Below, in pieces: positions 51,023-63,500 of a stretch of DNA of 64,000 nt. The stretch is from assembly GCA_947846985.1 (NCBI GenBank), contig CANTUZ010000005.1, forward strand, positions 24,276,389 to 24,340,388. The letters are read 5' to 3'. The number at the start of each line of letters is the position of its first letter. Position 1 is the stretch's first letter. A model generated the notes under the pieces. That model did not search any database. It saw only the letters and a list, made by a program, of their open reading frames with translations, and was not told the DNA's origin. A program made the position numbers and the translations under genes. This stretch comes from Fratercula arctica (lineage: Eukaryota; Chordata; Aves; Charadriiformes; Alcidae).

Positions 51023-52446
51023 TTTTATCCTTTTCTCTTTTTCTTTTCATTCTTTTTCTGAATGAAATCTTAGAATCACCCTTGAATTTAGGCATGCACT
51101 TTTACCAGATAGTAATTTTGGTACTAAAATTATGTACATTAGGGTCGCCCACCTCATTCATTAAGTCCTTCTTTCAATAACAAAGATATGAAGCCATCAA
51201 AGAATTTTACCTAATTGGTGGTCACATTTACAGTCCATACTCAGCTCATTCTTAAACTGTACCTCACAAATAAACAAATATTTCATCCTACTCATTTCTA
51301 TTTCAAAATAGTAAACATTATATTTTAAAACAAATGTTTTGAAAGAAAAAATAAAATTCAGATAAAATACAGCGCTAATTCTGAGATGAGAAACAAAAAG
51401 GAGAGTTTGGGAGATCTTGTAACTTAACTGACAATAGGGATTTGTCATGTTGCTCTTTGTTAGAAAAGAAAGATGAAAGCACAAGAAACTGAATTTAGAA
51501 GAAAGGAAATACGCCTGTTAGCTTACATAGAATATCCCCAAAGAGGATAACGAATATGAGGTCACTTGGAGAAACTGCTAATGTTCATGTGAGCAAATCT
51601 TTATTTTAAGAGAAACTGACTCAGCAAAACAAGAAGTTACAGCAAATGCCAGTGAAACAATTTTCTGTGAACCAGCAAGGCATTAGAAAAAGTTTGTATG
51701 TGTAAATGCAGCTGAGGAGCCAGCATGCTGTCCCCACAGGAGCTCTTTCACAGGATGTGATCGGCAGGACCACTTGGAACAGGGTGAGACCGGGGCCACC
51801 TGCAGGGTAGCCCTGGCTGACCTGGGAGCTCGTCATAGCATAGTCACATGCGTGGAAGTGTTGATTTACCAGCATCACTTTGACATTTGAAATGTCTGAC
51901 TATGGCTGTGGCCTAATGCACAGATGTTTTGGAATTAACTAAAGGGAACATAATCTGTGATATTTATGTGTCTCCAGTTACTGTACTATTTTGGTGTCAG
52001 CTGTAAAGCCAGGATAATGGTGCTGGCCCAAGGAGATACTTCTCTTGCCATGGTTCTGCTGAGTGTACAAGGAGAAGCTTTTGTATTCCCTTGTCTTTCT
52101 GCATTTTTGCTTTTTATAGGATACTTGGGGACAGCACATTGTGCCCCTAGGGTTCACAATTAACATCGCAAAAGACAGAAAATAAATAAGGATGATGGAT
52201 TTTTTGAATACAGTCACAGGAGACATAAATCCACCTTGGCACAGACTGAGGAGTTCAGCAAGTGGATTCAGACTGTGAACTCTTATGAGATGAAGCCCAA
52301 AAATAGTTCATAAAGAATGTATTTCCTAGATTCAGTAATTTTTATTTTTCTTTCTCCTTTTTGATTTAATGAATTTTATTAGGAAATTTTGGTCTAAAAT
52401 CATACTTAAATTGTAAGGTTATTTGGTTGTTAGTTTGGTGGGGGGA

Positions 52447-52477
52447 TTTTTTGTTTTGTTTTGTTTTGTTTTTTTCA
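52447..52477 (+). repeat. (TTTTG)n tract
   Basis: About 30 bp of TTTTG units, preceded by six G and flanked by T runs. Confidence 0.8.
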
Positions 52478-55400
52478 TTTCTGTTTGACAGACTTTGAGC
52501 AATTAAATTTGAGGATACCAGAATTCATCAAACAAAATCAAAAGCTATTTGCCAGCACGTTCACCTCCCCACACTTTTAGTAAATCTCTTCAACATTTTT
52601 TTCACCAAATTCATCACCATTGGTATCAGGCATTGGAAGAAAGGTAAACCTGTATAACTACCTTCAAGCAGTTATCAATGTTATGTAGTTCAAAGACAAC
52701 AAGATTTTGAGTGTATTAATTCATTTTCTGCTTTGTAGAAGCCTTAATAGCCTTTGCATGAGTAAATGAGGCATTTTCTTCAAACATTACCCTTCTATGT
52801 AAGCAGTTCCTATGCATGTGTAAAACGATCAGCATTAGCCAAATTCATCTGCTTGTTCAAGCCAGAATTCTTTTTGATAAGGAGAATGCATAGCTATTTA
52901 TAGCTGTTTATTGCGTAGCTGCTGATTGACTATGATCCTGACTTGGGAATAGTTTTTAAAAGCTATATTGTTGTCTTAAAAAGCAGACAGGTTGTTAGTG
53001 GGATTTTCAAAGGTGCCACAGCTTTCTAGGGTAGTTCTGCACATTTAAGAGTGGAAATATTTTATAAAATATGACCCCTGAGGTTTATACATTGACATAA
53101 TGCCAGCCTTTTATCTGTGCTCTTCTGTTTTGAAGGGCAGACTGCCGTGTAAAGCTGTTTTTTTTTATGGGATGCATATTTTGGGGGTGAAGAAAAATAC
53201 ACCTTAAATAGTTCACAAAGCCACACTAAAGCCAAGGACCCACAGTCTGCTGTGATTGAATGACTGTATCTTCACTGAAGTAGAAAGAGGTGCTCCAGAT
53301 TGTCAGAAGTGTGAAAGGAGAACAGAATCTTTCCCTAACATGCATCATTGTGAATTTTAGCACCATACATATGTCTAAAATCCAAAGAAATTCATATCTA
53401 TATTTGGCTTTGGAAGCATAAGACATTTGAGTGAGCAGTTTTCTCAACCAAGAAGAATTAAAAATAGCGGATAAAGGTATCTAATGCAGAGCAAAATCAG
53501 ATACCAATGGCATATGAATCAGTGAACAACTCAGGCTACAACTTCTTTGATTGATTCATGGATAGTTTATGTCCTCTCAATCTTTACATTAAGCAGTTAT
53601 TCCTGAGTTTGTGATGGTACCTGCACTGGAAACAGCACATTCCCTGATCCCTGACAGGTCTCTGTTGGGTCAGGTTTTTGCTACTGTGTTCATCAAACAC
53701 ATTCACATTTGCTATTAGAGAATAAGAAAAAGCAATCCACGGCAGTGGTATTAATGTTACAGTCATGGTGGATGGACCTTTTCTCAGTGAGGAGTAGCTT
53801 CTCTTTAGCTGGAATATCTACTGGATGAAGCTGGATAGGATCCTGAGCAACTCGATCTTTCATAGTTGAATCTAACTTAGATATTCCCCCCTGCTTTGAG
53901 CGGATATCGGACTAATGACCTCTGGATATCCTTTCTATCCCAAATTACTGCGTGATTCTAAGATGCTATTTTGGTTTTCTTTGGTCCGGGTTGTGGGGTT
54001 TAAGACTGAAGTTTGGACCTCTCTACAGGGGAAAAATCGTAGTTTTAAGAATAACTTCTTTAAGCTAATCCAGTAATTTGCAGACTCAGGAATAACTGAG
54101 TCATTCAGTAAAAAGAGTAGGTGATACCAGTCTTCAAAATATAAAGAAAATGCCTTCTATCTCACCATTAAAACTCACCTCCTTATCCTTGGGGTTCCCT
54201 TTAAGGACAATTAGTGGGCTAGCCAAGGAAATCAGACCTCAAGCCACGGTTCAGAGTCTCAGAAATCACAGAGTACAGCCTGCCTGCCGGAGTAGCCTGC
54301 TACCCCAGGGGACAGGCACTGCCCTGACAATACTGCATGGAAACTATTCATTCAGCCTGGTCTCACTCTTTTCAGAGTATATCCTGGACGTCCTGGTTAA
54401 CAGGTGACAAGTGGCTTCTCTTTTTCCCTCCTTGACTGTTCAGATAAACTTAAATGGGGTAAAGTGAATGACAGTGGTGACATCTTTCATTGTTTGTCTA
54501 CTTTTGATAATCATTAGTTCAGAGTTTGGCTTGACTTGGATTTGAACTCTGATTATCACCTCTTGGTATGTTATGAGCTGCCTCAAAAAGATGACAGGAT
54601 AAGCGTAAAACTCTCCTATCAAGGATGGAAGCAAAAGACAGCTAGCACAAGGCATATGCTGTGTCAGGAACAGCTGCTCTAAAAGCTGTATCTGTTTGGG
54701 ATGGAGCTAATGAGAAGTAACTCAGAGAGGGAAGGAAGAAAAACTAAAGAGAGACTATGCTGTTGCAGCAATGATTTTTCCAGTTATGTTTTAAAGATGG
54801 AACTGCATTAGTCATTTCACCAGTGTGTGCATCTGGTAAAAATGGAGAAATAATGCATGAGTTCCAGGAAGAGGTTAGAAATACATTTATAAATGTATTC
54901 ACTAGAATTGTTCTACAAAGAACTTGTAAGTGAATGTTGAAGATTTGACACATTTATAAAACTCCTGAAAGGCTCATCTCTGTGTCCCATGTATTTCTGT
55001 TGTTGCTATTTCTCTCTTCTGAGTACCTTACCTTCATAATCTGGTTAAATAAACTGTGACTATGAATCTAAATTTTTATTTTGCTGGTGCACCTTTGATC
55101 AATGCTTGGTGTCACTACACATGGTAATCATGAGCAGAGCAACATCAGTTTCTGGGTTTAGGGACAATTAAAAAGGCCATCAGTTGTAAGATACATAAAC
55201 TACAGATAGATGGAAATGGTGATCCTAGTTATTGTTCCCTTCACAATGTCTCTGCTCTCACGTCAAGTTCTTGTGACGGTAAGTACTGAAAAATGAAATC
55301 AGCTCAGAATTTCAGTGTAGCAAAAGCTGTAGCTTGAAACTTGCTCTGAACTTCTGATCCTATAAAGGTAATGCTCTTCTTAGTGCTGCTGAACTCCTAA

Positions 55401-57855
55401 GCTATAAGTGACATCCAGAAAGTCATCTCTGCACTGTCTTCTTCTTAAGAGAAAACTTTCTATTTTGTGCCCACGAGTAAACAGATAGGATCTGAATATT
55501 ACTTTTAAAAAGAGCTTAGGAATTAGTCACTCTGCTTATCTACATATCTCTGGCTATATCCTGAAGGGTGGAAGAGAAGAAAATTGTCTAAGTACCTTTG
55601 AGGATCTTGCTATTAGACACTAATGTTGCTTCTTTTGGCACAATGACATAGATAAAGAGAGATAGACAGCAAATATCAACTTATCAGGGACCTCAGCAGG
55701 GAGAGATACTTATATACAACACATTTATATAAAATATTTCACCTCCTTCCTTCAGCTTCTCTGTCTGCTAAATAGCTCTGGTTACTCTTATCTATCAGAA
55801 AGGGTCTTCTAGGGATCACCCTCATGAGCTGTACTAGCCTGAATTCAACATTAGCTCAGCTATTTAGTGACTAATAACACTGTAATTTCATAAATGTGAT
55901 TGCAAAAATTTGGTGAATTATGGCTCAAAAAATATAATAGAGAGAGAGTTTTTACAATCATTTAAAAGTATGACTTCTGAAAGTTATCTGCTTTTTCACT
56001 ACTGTTCAAACTCTACAGGGACATGGGTTTCCTAGGAAAATCCCTGTTGCCCAGAAAGAGGATCATGTGATCTCATGCAGCAAATATCCTCTCTCCTCTA
56101 AGCCAAAAAATTTTGACCCACTTACAATTCAGGTCAGTTAATACTCAGGACAGTTGCTTCACTGGACAGCTGGTTGTGTGCAGTTGTCTAGAGTCAGTTT
56201 TGACTTTCATTTTCCTTAAAGTTCTCTCCCTTGGCATAACTCATTAATGGACTAGTGGTCAAAACCCGTTAGGTTTCACCACCAGTGGCCATAATTCTTA
56301 ACTAAATATGGTCAGAAAGAAGGATTAACTTGCCTGAAATAAATTGTAGCACAAAACTGGTGGTACACCAGGGTAAGGTTCCAGGCACTTTACCACATAA
56401 TTCTATTCTAGTGGATTGCTGACTTTCATGACAGCAAGGACAAGATGAGAGCTTTCATATCTTCTGAAGGGGAATTAACTCGGTACGTATAATCTTAATA
56501 CAACTTTTAGAAAATGTATGTTCACTCGTCTCACTCATTTTAATTTTGCCCTTTTTGCCTTGAATTTTGTTGCAAGGCTTGAAAAAATATCTATCGGGAC
56601 CTTTTAAATCAAGACTGGGAGAGCAGAAAGTGTTAAATAGGTGTGCCACTGGCAGAGGAATTCTAATGCTTTGGTGCGCTGGGCCCGTGAACAAGAAGTT
56701 CCGTTGGTGATTAATGAGAATTCATGACTGATTTTTAGCCTGAGTGTCAAGATTTTAAGTACAGTCTAAAGAAGTCTAAAAGTGACTCGGTAAATTAAGG
56801 CACCTCAGCTCCCTCTTTATAGACTTTTTTTTTTTTTGCATAGCCTTTCTAAGAATTTGTGGGCATGTAATCTTCTGAGTGCTGCACATCATTGTGTAAG
56901 CAATGTGAAATAAGTTCGGAAAGTGTGAACCACTGCACCATGGTGTTTCAGTCACCCTTGCTTCCTGTTTCCAACAACCAGATTTACAGATCCAGATTTA
57001 AAGCCTTCCTTGACAGAGTTATCAGGATTCTTTTCTCTAAGAAGATGAAATTATATGCATCAGATTTCCTTCCAGGGTGAGGTTTCTAAATAGCATCACC
57101 TTGCTTTTTATATAACTAGGACTCTGGGAGGGGCTTTCTTCTGTGCTCTTTGATACTGGCACACTGGCTTCACTGGGCTACCTTCTAATTTGTAGTGACT
57201 TTAGTAAGAAGAGATTCAGGTCTGTCATGCCAGAGATTTGCATGAACAACTCTTTGTTCCATACGCAACACCACGGTTTAACTTTCGATGGAAAAGTAGA
57301 ACTCACCGTGTCTGACCTATTTATCACTTTTTTGTTCCGTTTTTTGAGATAAAAGTGTCATATAGATGAATCGCAGACAGGAGAGTATGTGTGTTTGGTT
57401 ACTGTGTCACTTTTGGTAAATCAAATAGAAAAATCTTTTGTAATCAGCTAGCTTTTAACTTAATAACACTTTTGATAAATTGCTTGTATACAGTAGGTTA
57501 TCAAACCCAAACATTAAAGGCTTCAGTTTGACACTGCAGGAATGAATCATACAGACACAAAAGGCCAAATTTATAATTCTTTATCTGGAGCAAAGAAAAA
57601 AAAATCGTTATCGGTTTCAAGACTTGCACTAATGACTGAAAAAAAAATTTTAGAACTGGCCAAAGGAAGCTAAAGAGATGCTTGAAGTGTAACTGTTCAT
57701 TACAACAATACTTCCATTTCCTTTTCTAGCGAGTTTTAGCACTCTGTGGATCATTGTTCTGTAGTTTCTTGTATGGCATCATGAAAATGTCCTCTTTATA
57801 TTCTTTTTTTTCCCCTTCTTTTCCTAATTTGTTCCCATGTCTTGTACCTTTTCAG

Positions 57856-57914
57856 CGCCGCCCCCCCTCCCCCGCCCCCCGCTGCTCTGCTGGAGCTGCC
57901 GCACTCCAAAATAT
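57856..57914 (+). other. Candidate 59-nt exon in an isolated GC-rich patch
   Basis: A long pyrimidine-rich run ending in ttttcag (AG at 57854-57855) precedes a GC-rich 59-mer that ends at a good donor match, ATAT|GTGAGT (GT at 57915-57916). In one open phase it reads as a Pro-rich then Leu-rich peptide, AAPPPPPPAALLELPHSKI. The surrounding kilobases are AT-rich, so the abrupt C-rich composition is conspicuous. It might be a small internal exon of a plus-strand gene starting at 26-32 kb, or merely a C-run that happens to sit between splice-like words. Confidence 0.15.
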
Positions 57915-58491
57915 GTGAGTGACAACAGGTTTGACAGCCTTTGGGGTGGTGAAGGATCTGGCAGGAGCAAGCCTCTCCAGCATGCTCATCAGGTTAGTAG
58001 GGATAGTGTCATGGATGGCAATGTCTTATACTCTTGTCAGCCAAAAGTGTAAAGTGATTGCAGCCAAACCTTTGCTCACAACAAAAAGGAGGAAAGGCTG
58101 AAGAAACCTTCACTATATAGCGAGTTGAAAGATTATAACACTTTCCAATTTATAAAACAAGGCTCTCCTCAAAGTACTTTGCAAACACACCTGCTTCTCA
58201 TTTCTGTCACTTTCACACTATAAAGAGGCCTTACAGTGGCTGTAAATATAATTTATTTTAATTTTATAGTATTTTATGCGCTGGAACACTGTGCTGAGGC
58301 TTCAGCGTAAATATGCATTAAAAGCTAGATTGTGCCATTACGACCTTCATTGGCCTAATTTAGAAATTCCCCTCTCAAAGAGGAGATGACAGAGGCAAAA
58401 CAGTTTCACAGGGTAACCCTGACTGCACAAGGGAAATATCTGCTTCAGTCTCCCCAGGACTCAAGCATGCCCTCTCTTCAGCAGCCGTGTC

Positions 58492-58527
58492 TGTGTGTGT
58501 GTGTGTGTTTGTGCACACATGTGTGTA
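58492..58527 (+). repeat. (TG)n microsatellite with imperfect extension
   Basis: About 17 bp of pure TG followed by tttgtgcacacatgtgtgta, a partly self-complementary extension. Confidence 0.8.
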
Positions 58528-59550
58528 CACCTACTGCCTTCCTGTACCTTTAGGTGGCCAGCAACTGCAGAGACCCTCTCCAAGGAGATGACGTTAAAGC
58601 AGGTGTATCTATCTGCCCCCTTCGTTGGAAGAAGGTGGGGGGATGCTGACTGTGATGTGGTGGCAGGCACAGGGGAGCAGCCCTTCATCTCAAGGTCAGC
58701 ACCTCAGCAGCAGGAATCCACCAGCGACTTCAGTTTGTGCTAATACGCTAAAACAAAAATACAATTTATCCCATTTCAGTCTGCATTAAAATGTGCTCTG
58801 TTCTCCGTGCTGCAAAGGTAATAATCGTAATAGCCACTGACAGATGGGCAGGAATAGCGAGCATTTACCATGCTTGCTGTCCCTATGATATTACACCACC
58901 AAACGTGACTAAACATCCTGAGGCTGAGAGAAAAAGATAGTACATCTCCACTCTCCTTGCACACCCTCATAATAGCCGGGTAAAACATGGTTTTCACAAG
59001 CTCCTTTTGATACAGGCAAAAATAATCGCAGCCTATTAAAATCTGGTAAGCGAAAGGCTCAAAGTCAAGTGGCATTTTCTAGGTCAGAAAGAGGATCAGC
59101 ATCTGTATTTGCAATGGAGTGCCGGAGCACTGACTTCTGTCTTGTCCTCCCACTGCTAAATCATATCTCAGGGAGCTGAGCAGTGGTGATGAACGTGCTG
59201 TGGAATTTGCTTTGCAAAACAAATATTTAACTTTCTACAGATCATTGAAGGTTTGATAAAACTCTTAAGTGTCACCTGACTGATTTCCTTTTCTTTTTAA
59301 TCGAAGGATCTTTTTATTCTTTTCATCTAAATGTATAGTTCAAATAAAATTGGAAAGGCCATATACAGTTATCTTCAAATATCATTCATGCAAATAGGTT
59401 TCACAAAGTCAGAGTGTTCAGAATGAGGCTTTGAAGGAGAAATTCCCATTAAAAGCATCAGTTTTGTCAAAAATAGGAGTCACATTTGCGACTAGTCAAG
59501 AGGGCAAATGCTTCCTTCTTGCTTTTGGGTGTGGAGAGGCGAATGGCCAG

Positions 59551-59576
59551 GAAGGGGGAGGGGGGGTGGGGGGGTG
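59551..59576 (+). repeat. G-rich run, quadruplex pattern
   Basis: Runs of five to seven G separated by single A or T bases, matching the G-quadruplex pattern on the + strand. The neighbouring + and - open frames (Gly-rich or Pro-rich) are artefacts of it. Confidence 0.75.
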
Positions 59577-60493
59577 TGATGTGGGCAGCTTTGGCAGCCT
59601 GGGTGCTGCTCTCCTGCGCACAGGCTTGTGGTGCGAATTCCACGGTGGGGAAGGGCAGACCAGGAGCCAAGCAAGAGCTCCAGAGAGCAAGATAGCGAGA
59701 TAGATAATTAATTCCCAGCAAAGACACAGGAATGCCGGCGTGAGCTAATAATTCATCCAGCTCCAGTCTCCAAAATGGGAGACTGAAGAGCACAAAAGGC
59801 ATTCAGCACATGACAGGAGAGGGTTGGGGCTTTATTGGTTGCTGTTTACAGTACCTTCTTCTGAGAATTAAAGGCTTTCCTATGTTTGGGCAGAAAAGCA
59901 AAGACAGCACAGATGCTGAAAAATATACCCAAATACAACGTTGGTGGGAAAAGCCAGTCTGAGAATGACAGCACAATGGAGGGATTCTGTGCAGGGCAAT
60001 TTATGCAGTTGTTTTTCAGCTGTTTTCAATAAATTAACGAAATTTATTACCTACATTGTTTGTTCTTCATATTAATTTAGGTCACTCTCTCTGTAGTAAG
60101 ATTCCCAAAACAATATTTTTTTCAGTTTAAGGTCTTATAGATTTAAATTTGAAATATTTCATGCCAAACTTTATTCTTCCTTCACTCCTCCCTAGAAAGG
60201 AAAGGAGGCCTTTTACAAATGTTGACATATTTAATCTTGTCAAGTTCTGATATTAAAAAAAAATGCTTAAAAAAACCCCCCACAATCAAGGCTTACGAAG
60301 TATTAGGAAAGGGACTTAGTATGAAATGGAAAATGTCATTATGTTGCTGTATACGTTGGTGGAGTGCCCACAGATTCAATATTTAATTAATTTCTGATCT
60401 TCTTATCCTAAAATGGCATACAGTAAAATAACACAAGGTGCATCAAAAGGCGAGAAGGCTGATTAATGAAACAAATGCCTTCTATATTACATC

Positions 60494-60519
60494 AAATACA
60501 AATACAAATACAAATACAA

Positions 60520-60582
<63 letters not shown>

Positions 60583-60583
60583 G
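60494..60583 (+). repeat. Compound microsatellite (AAATAC)5(ATATAC)9
   Basis: Five perfect AAATAC hexamers (60494-60523) pass without a phase break into nine perfect ATATAC hexamers (60524-60577) and a final ATATAG. The two units differ by one base (A to T at the second position). The array encodes the Asn-Thr and Tyr-Thr repeats of an open frame, which is not a gene. Confidence 0.95.
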
Positions 60584-63500
60584 ATTAGGATTACGCAAGA
60601 CAGAAAAGACACAAATAAGGCAGAAATCTAAAGCAGCATTATTCACCCGGGGAAGACAGGTTTATATGCAATGACTATTCACCGTTTCTCTGAATGCAGG
60701 AAGCAATGGAAATCAAATTAAGTTTTCATACAGCAGGTTCAAACCAAAGTAGTTTGGGTAGTTTGTTTTTTTTTTTTCCTACGCAAAAAAAGTATTAATC
60801 TGTGCAACTTGTTGCTACAGTATGTTGCCGATGCCAAAAATTTACATAAATGTAAAATCTCATTAAGCAGACTGAGAAAAGAATAATCTATCAAAGGCTA
60901 ATAAGCCTAAGGTACAACCTGCTACTCAGGAAAACCTCGAACTTCGGATCAGAGGAAGCTGTTAGATTATACTAAGAAAACACCTCTTTAATAAAATCTG
61001 CCCTGTTTCTATACTGTTCTGTAGATTATTCTACTCTTCCTGCATCTTCCTTGGTCAGCACTGAAGACAACAGGACTATGTGTATCTTTTGTTCTACCAA
61101 GCCAAGTTACTGTTTTTCTTGAGAACAAAAATTCTGAACAAATATCCAGAATTTAGCAAAACTACATATTTTGATTGTCAGAAAAATGCTTGCCAGGTTG
61201 CCATGAGTTAAGGTAAAAAAAGACACAGTAACAAGGCAAACTATCTATTTACAAGACAGAAAATCTTATTTTCCTCCCACGCTTATTCATATCTACTTGC
61301 AGTCATTACAGGTAAGAACATACTTCTGGTAAGGATACTTAAACATATAATTACATTAAAGATATAGCTAGTAAAGTAGTAAAACAGGCAGAATCAGAGA
61401 ATACAAAAGTAAGGCTTATGTTACATCGGACTATGTTTAAGATGAAATTTTATTATTGTTTTTGGACCAGCTCCATTGAAAGATTAAAGAATCCCTTCTT
61501 ACTGTTTTTGTAATGTTTTGCCTTGGGATTATTTTGTTATCCTGCTTGCCTCAGTCAGTTTGCCTAACTTTCACCATCTAGTCATCAAAAAGAGCAATTT
61601 AGAAGATGTATATTTTAACAAAACAAAGTAAGTGAATTTTTATTGTGCTCTGCTCTGCAATGAAATGATCTTTTCTGCTCTTACTTTGCAGCTAATTATA
61701 CAATCTCCTCCAAATTCTTAGCAAGCATAAATCTGCCTTTTCTGGTGATTGATAGAAAACTACCCTGGTTTATAAAAATAGGGCACACCTAGTCCTAATA
61801 GCACGTACCAAAATGAATTGAATAAGAAAACAAAATGAAGAAGAATAAATCTTCAAAATGTGAGTAACAAAACTGACTTTATTGCCTCTAAGTATGGTGT
61901 TCTAAGTGTGCAAATTGGGTTTCACATCATTACATCTGGAAAGCCTTAGCTACTATTTGTCAGATTTATACTACTATTACCACTTTTAATTCAAGGAATC
62001 CTGATGTTGCACAGGAAGACTTTTTGTTAAGCTAGCTGAAGCTAAACTAAGTGTAGCTGGAAAAAGGGGACAAGCTTTTACACAGAAACTGTTCTTTCAG
62101 CCTTAAAAAGAAGTCTTTTTCTTTTCTGTCTAAGAAAGCTGGACTATTTTTTTTCAGTTATCACTCATTCCAATGACAAATATTTCCTCTTCCTACAAAA
62201 TTTCTCTTACCCTTAAGCAATCCTGTCTGTGACAATGCTACTGAAATAAAGAGATCCTGAAGGACCAGCAGATCCAAAGGTGCCTGAGAAGAGGTTGGAG
62301 CCATGACTATTTGTTTAGGAATAGATATCCTTCTGTTACTGGTATGGTGAAGCAGTGATGCTCTAGGACAGTCAGAACTGGATCTGCTTGCTCCGAACAG
62401 CTGGGAGAGCAAAGGTGAAGCTATTTAGTGTAATTCCGTGTGTTAGAAAAACCCAGAGTGCCATGGGAGTGATGCATCGCCTTGGTTTGTCAGCCTAGTC
62501 CTCCTGTGGTGCAGATTATGTCTGAGTCTGTCTGAGTTTGCTCAGTGTTTGAGATAAGGAAAGTCTTTGAATCTTTCTAAAATCCCTTAAGAAACCAGAT
62601 ACCTGAACTGCAAACAGATGACATAAGCAGCAGTGGTCAATAATTTAGAAGTTTATCTCTTGTACAATTCAGTGGGTGTTTAAACATTGATTTTCTTGAA
62701 ATCAGGATCAGGCTCCTGGGTTCTAAATTAATTTTTAACTAATGTACATAAAGAAATGCTTCATTAAATTGCTGCTACTGTAGTATTTGTCACCACCCCA
62801 ACACAACTTTTTGGTGTTGCAGAGGCCTCCGTTCAGCCAGCCCCTCAGCCTCCAAGCTCCTTGAAATCAATAGCACTATCATCAGTCCCCCATAAAATAA
62901 CAAAAAGATGGACAGCCTAAACCCCACATAGAGACTGAAAGATATGGAAGCTCATGTGACCATTATTTGCATTTAAGAACAAAATAAAGGTTGAGAAATA
63001 CCCTTTTAAAGCTGAAGTGTTATAGTTTGTTGTTTACCTAGGGCTTTGTGGAAGAAAGTTCCTTTGCTTTATGGGCTTTCTGTGGACTCCCAAATGTGTA
63101 AGAAAACCTGATCTGCAGCTGGAGGTCAAATTTGAACATCCTTTTCCTGAAGTTTTCAACTTTGCATAGAGCTGCTGGACTAGAGTGTATTAATGTGACG
63201 TTCAATTTGCCCTCATTATCCTTCCACTAAGGGAAACGTGGAAAATCAATAAATTTGCCAATCTGCTATGCTTGATGTTATAGGAGCAGATCCGGCAGTT
63301 TGAAGTTTTGTGAAGTGCCTTTCTTGCAGAAACGATTAGAACCTGACAATCTTTTATTTGTTCTTGTCACTTGCGGGCTTGTTTTATATGTAATACAACA
63401 GCAACAAATACAATGGGGTGATTTTTGTTACACCAAGCCCATTTAGCATTGCTACGCCAAGTTGAGTTAGATTTTTAAGAGGAAACCACCAAATTATCCA

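Larger units (their letters stand above)
50411..57855. other. Gene-free AT-rich interval
   Basis: No supportable exon, RNA gene or young transposon. It includes A-rich and T-rich pentamer tracts listed separately. A segment at about 51965-52035 (tcagctgtaaagccaggata) is reminiscent of a MIR 3' end. Many short open frames are present with no sign of selection or splice context. Confidence 0.5.
57915..60493. other. Gene-free interval with possible conserved non-coding stretches
   Basis: No confident exon. Two stretches, about 58230-58380 and 58740-59090, are repeat-free and dense in homeodomain and octamer-like words (ATGCATTAAAA, ATTTATTTTAAT). They look like candidate conserved non-coding elements. 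A (TG)n tract lies at 58492-58508 and a G-rich run at 59551-59576. Confidence 0.4.

Noticed and set aside
60438..60674. 78-codon frame with Asn-Thr and Tyr-Thr repeats
   Set aside because: Translation of the AAATAC/ATATAC microsatellite.
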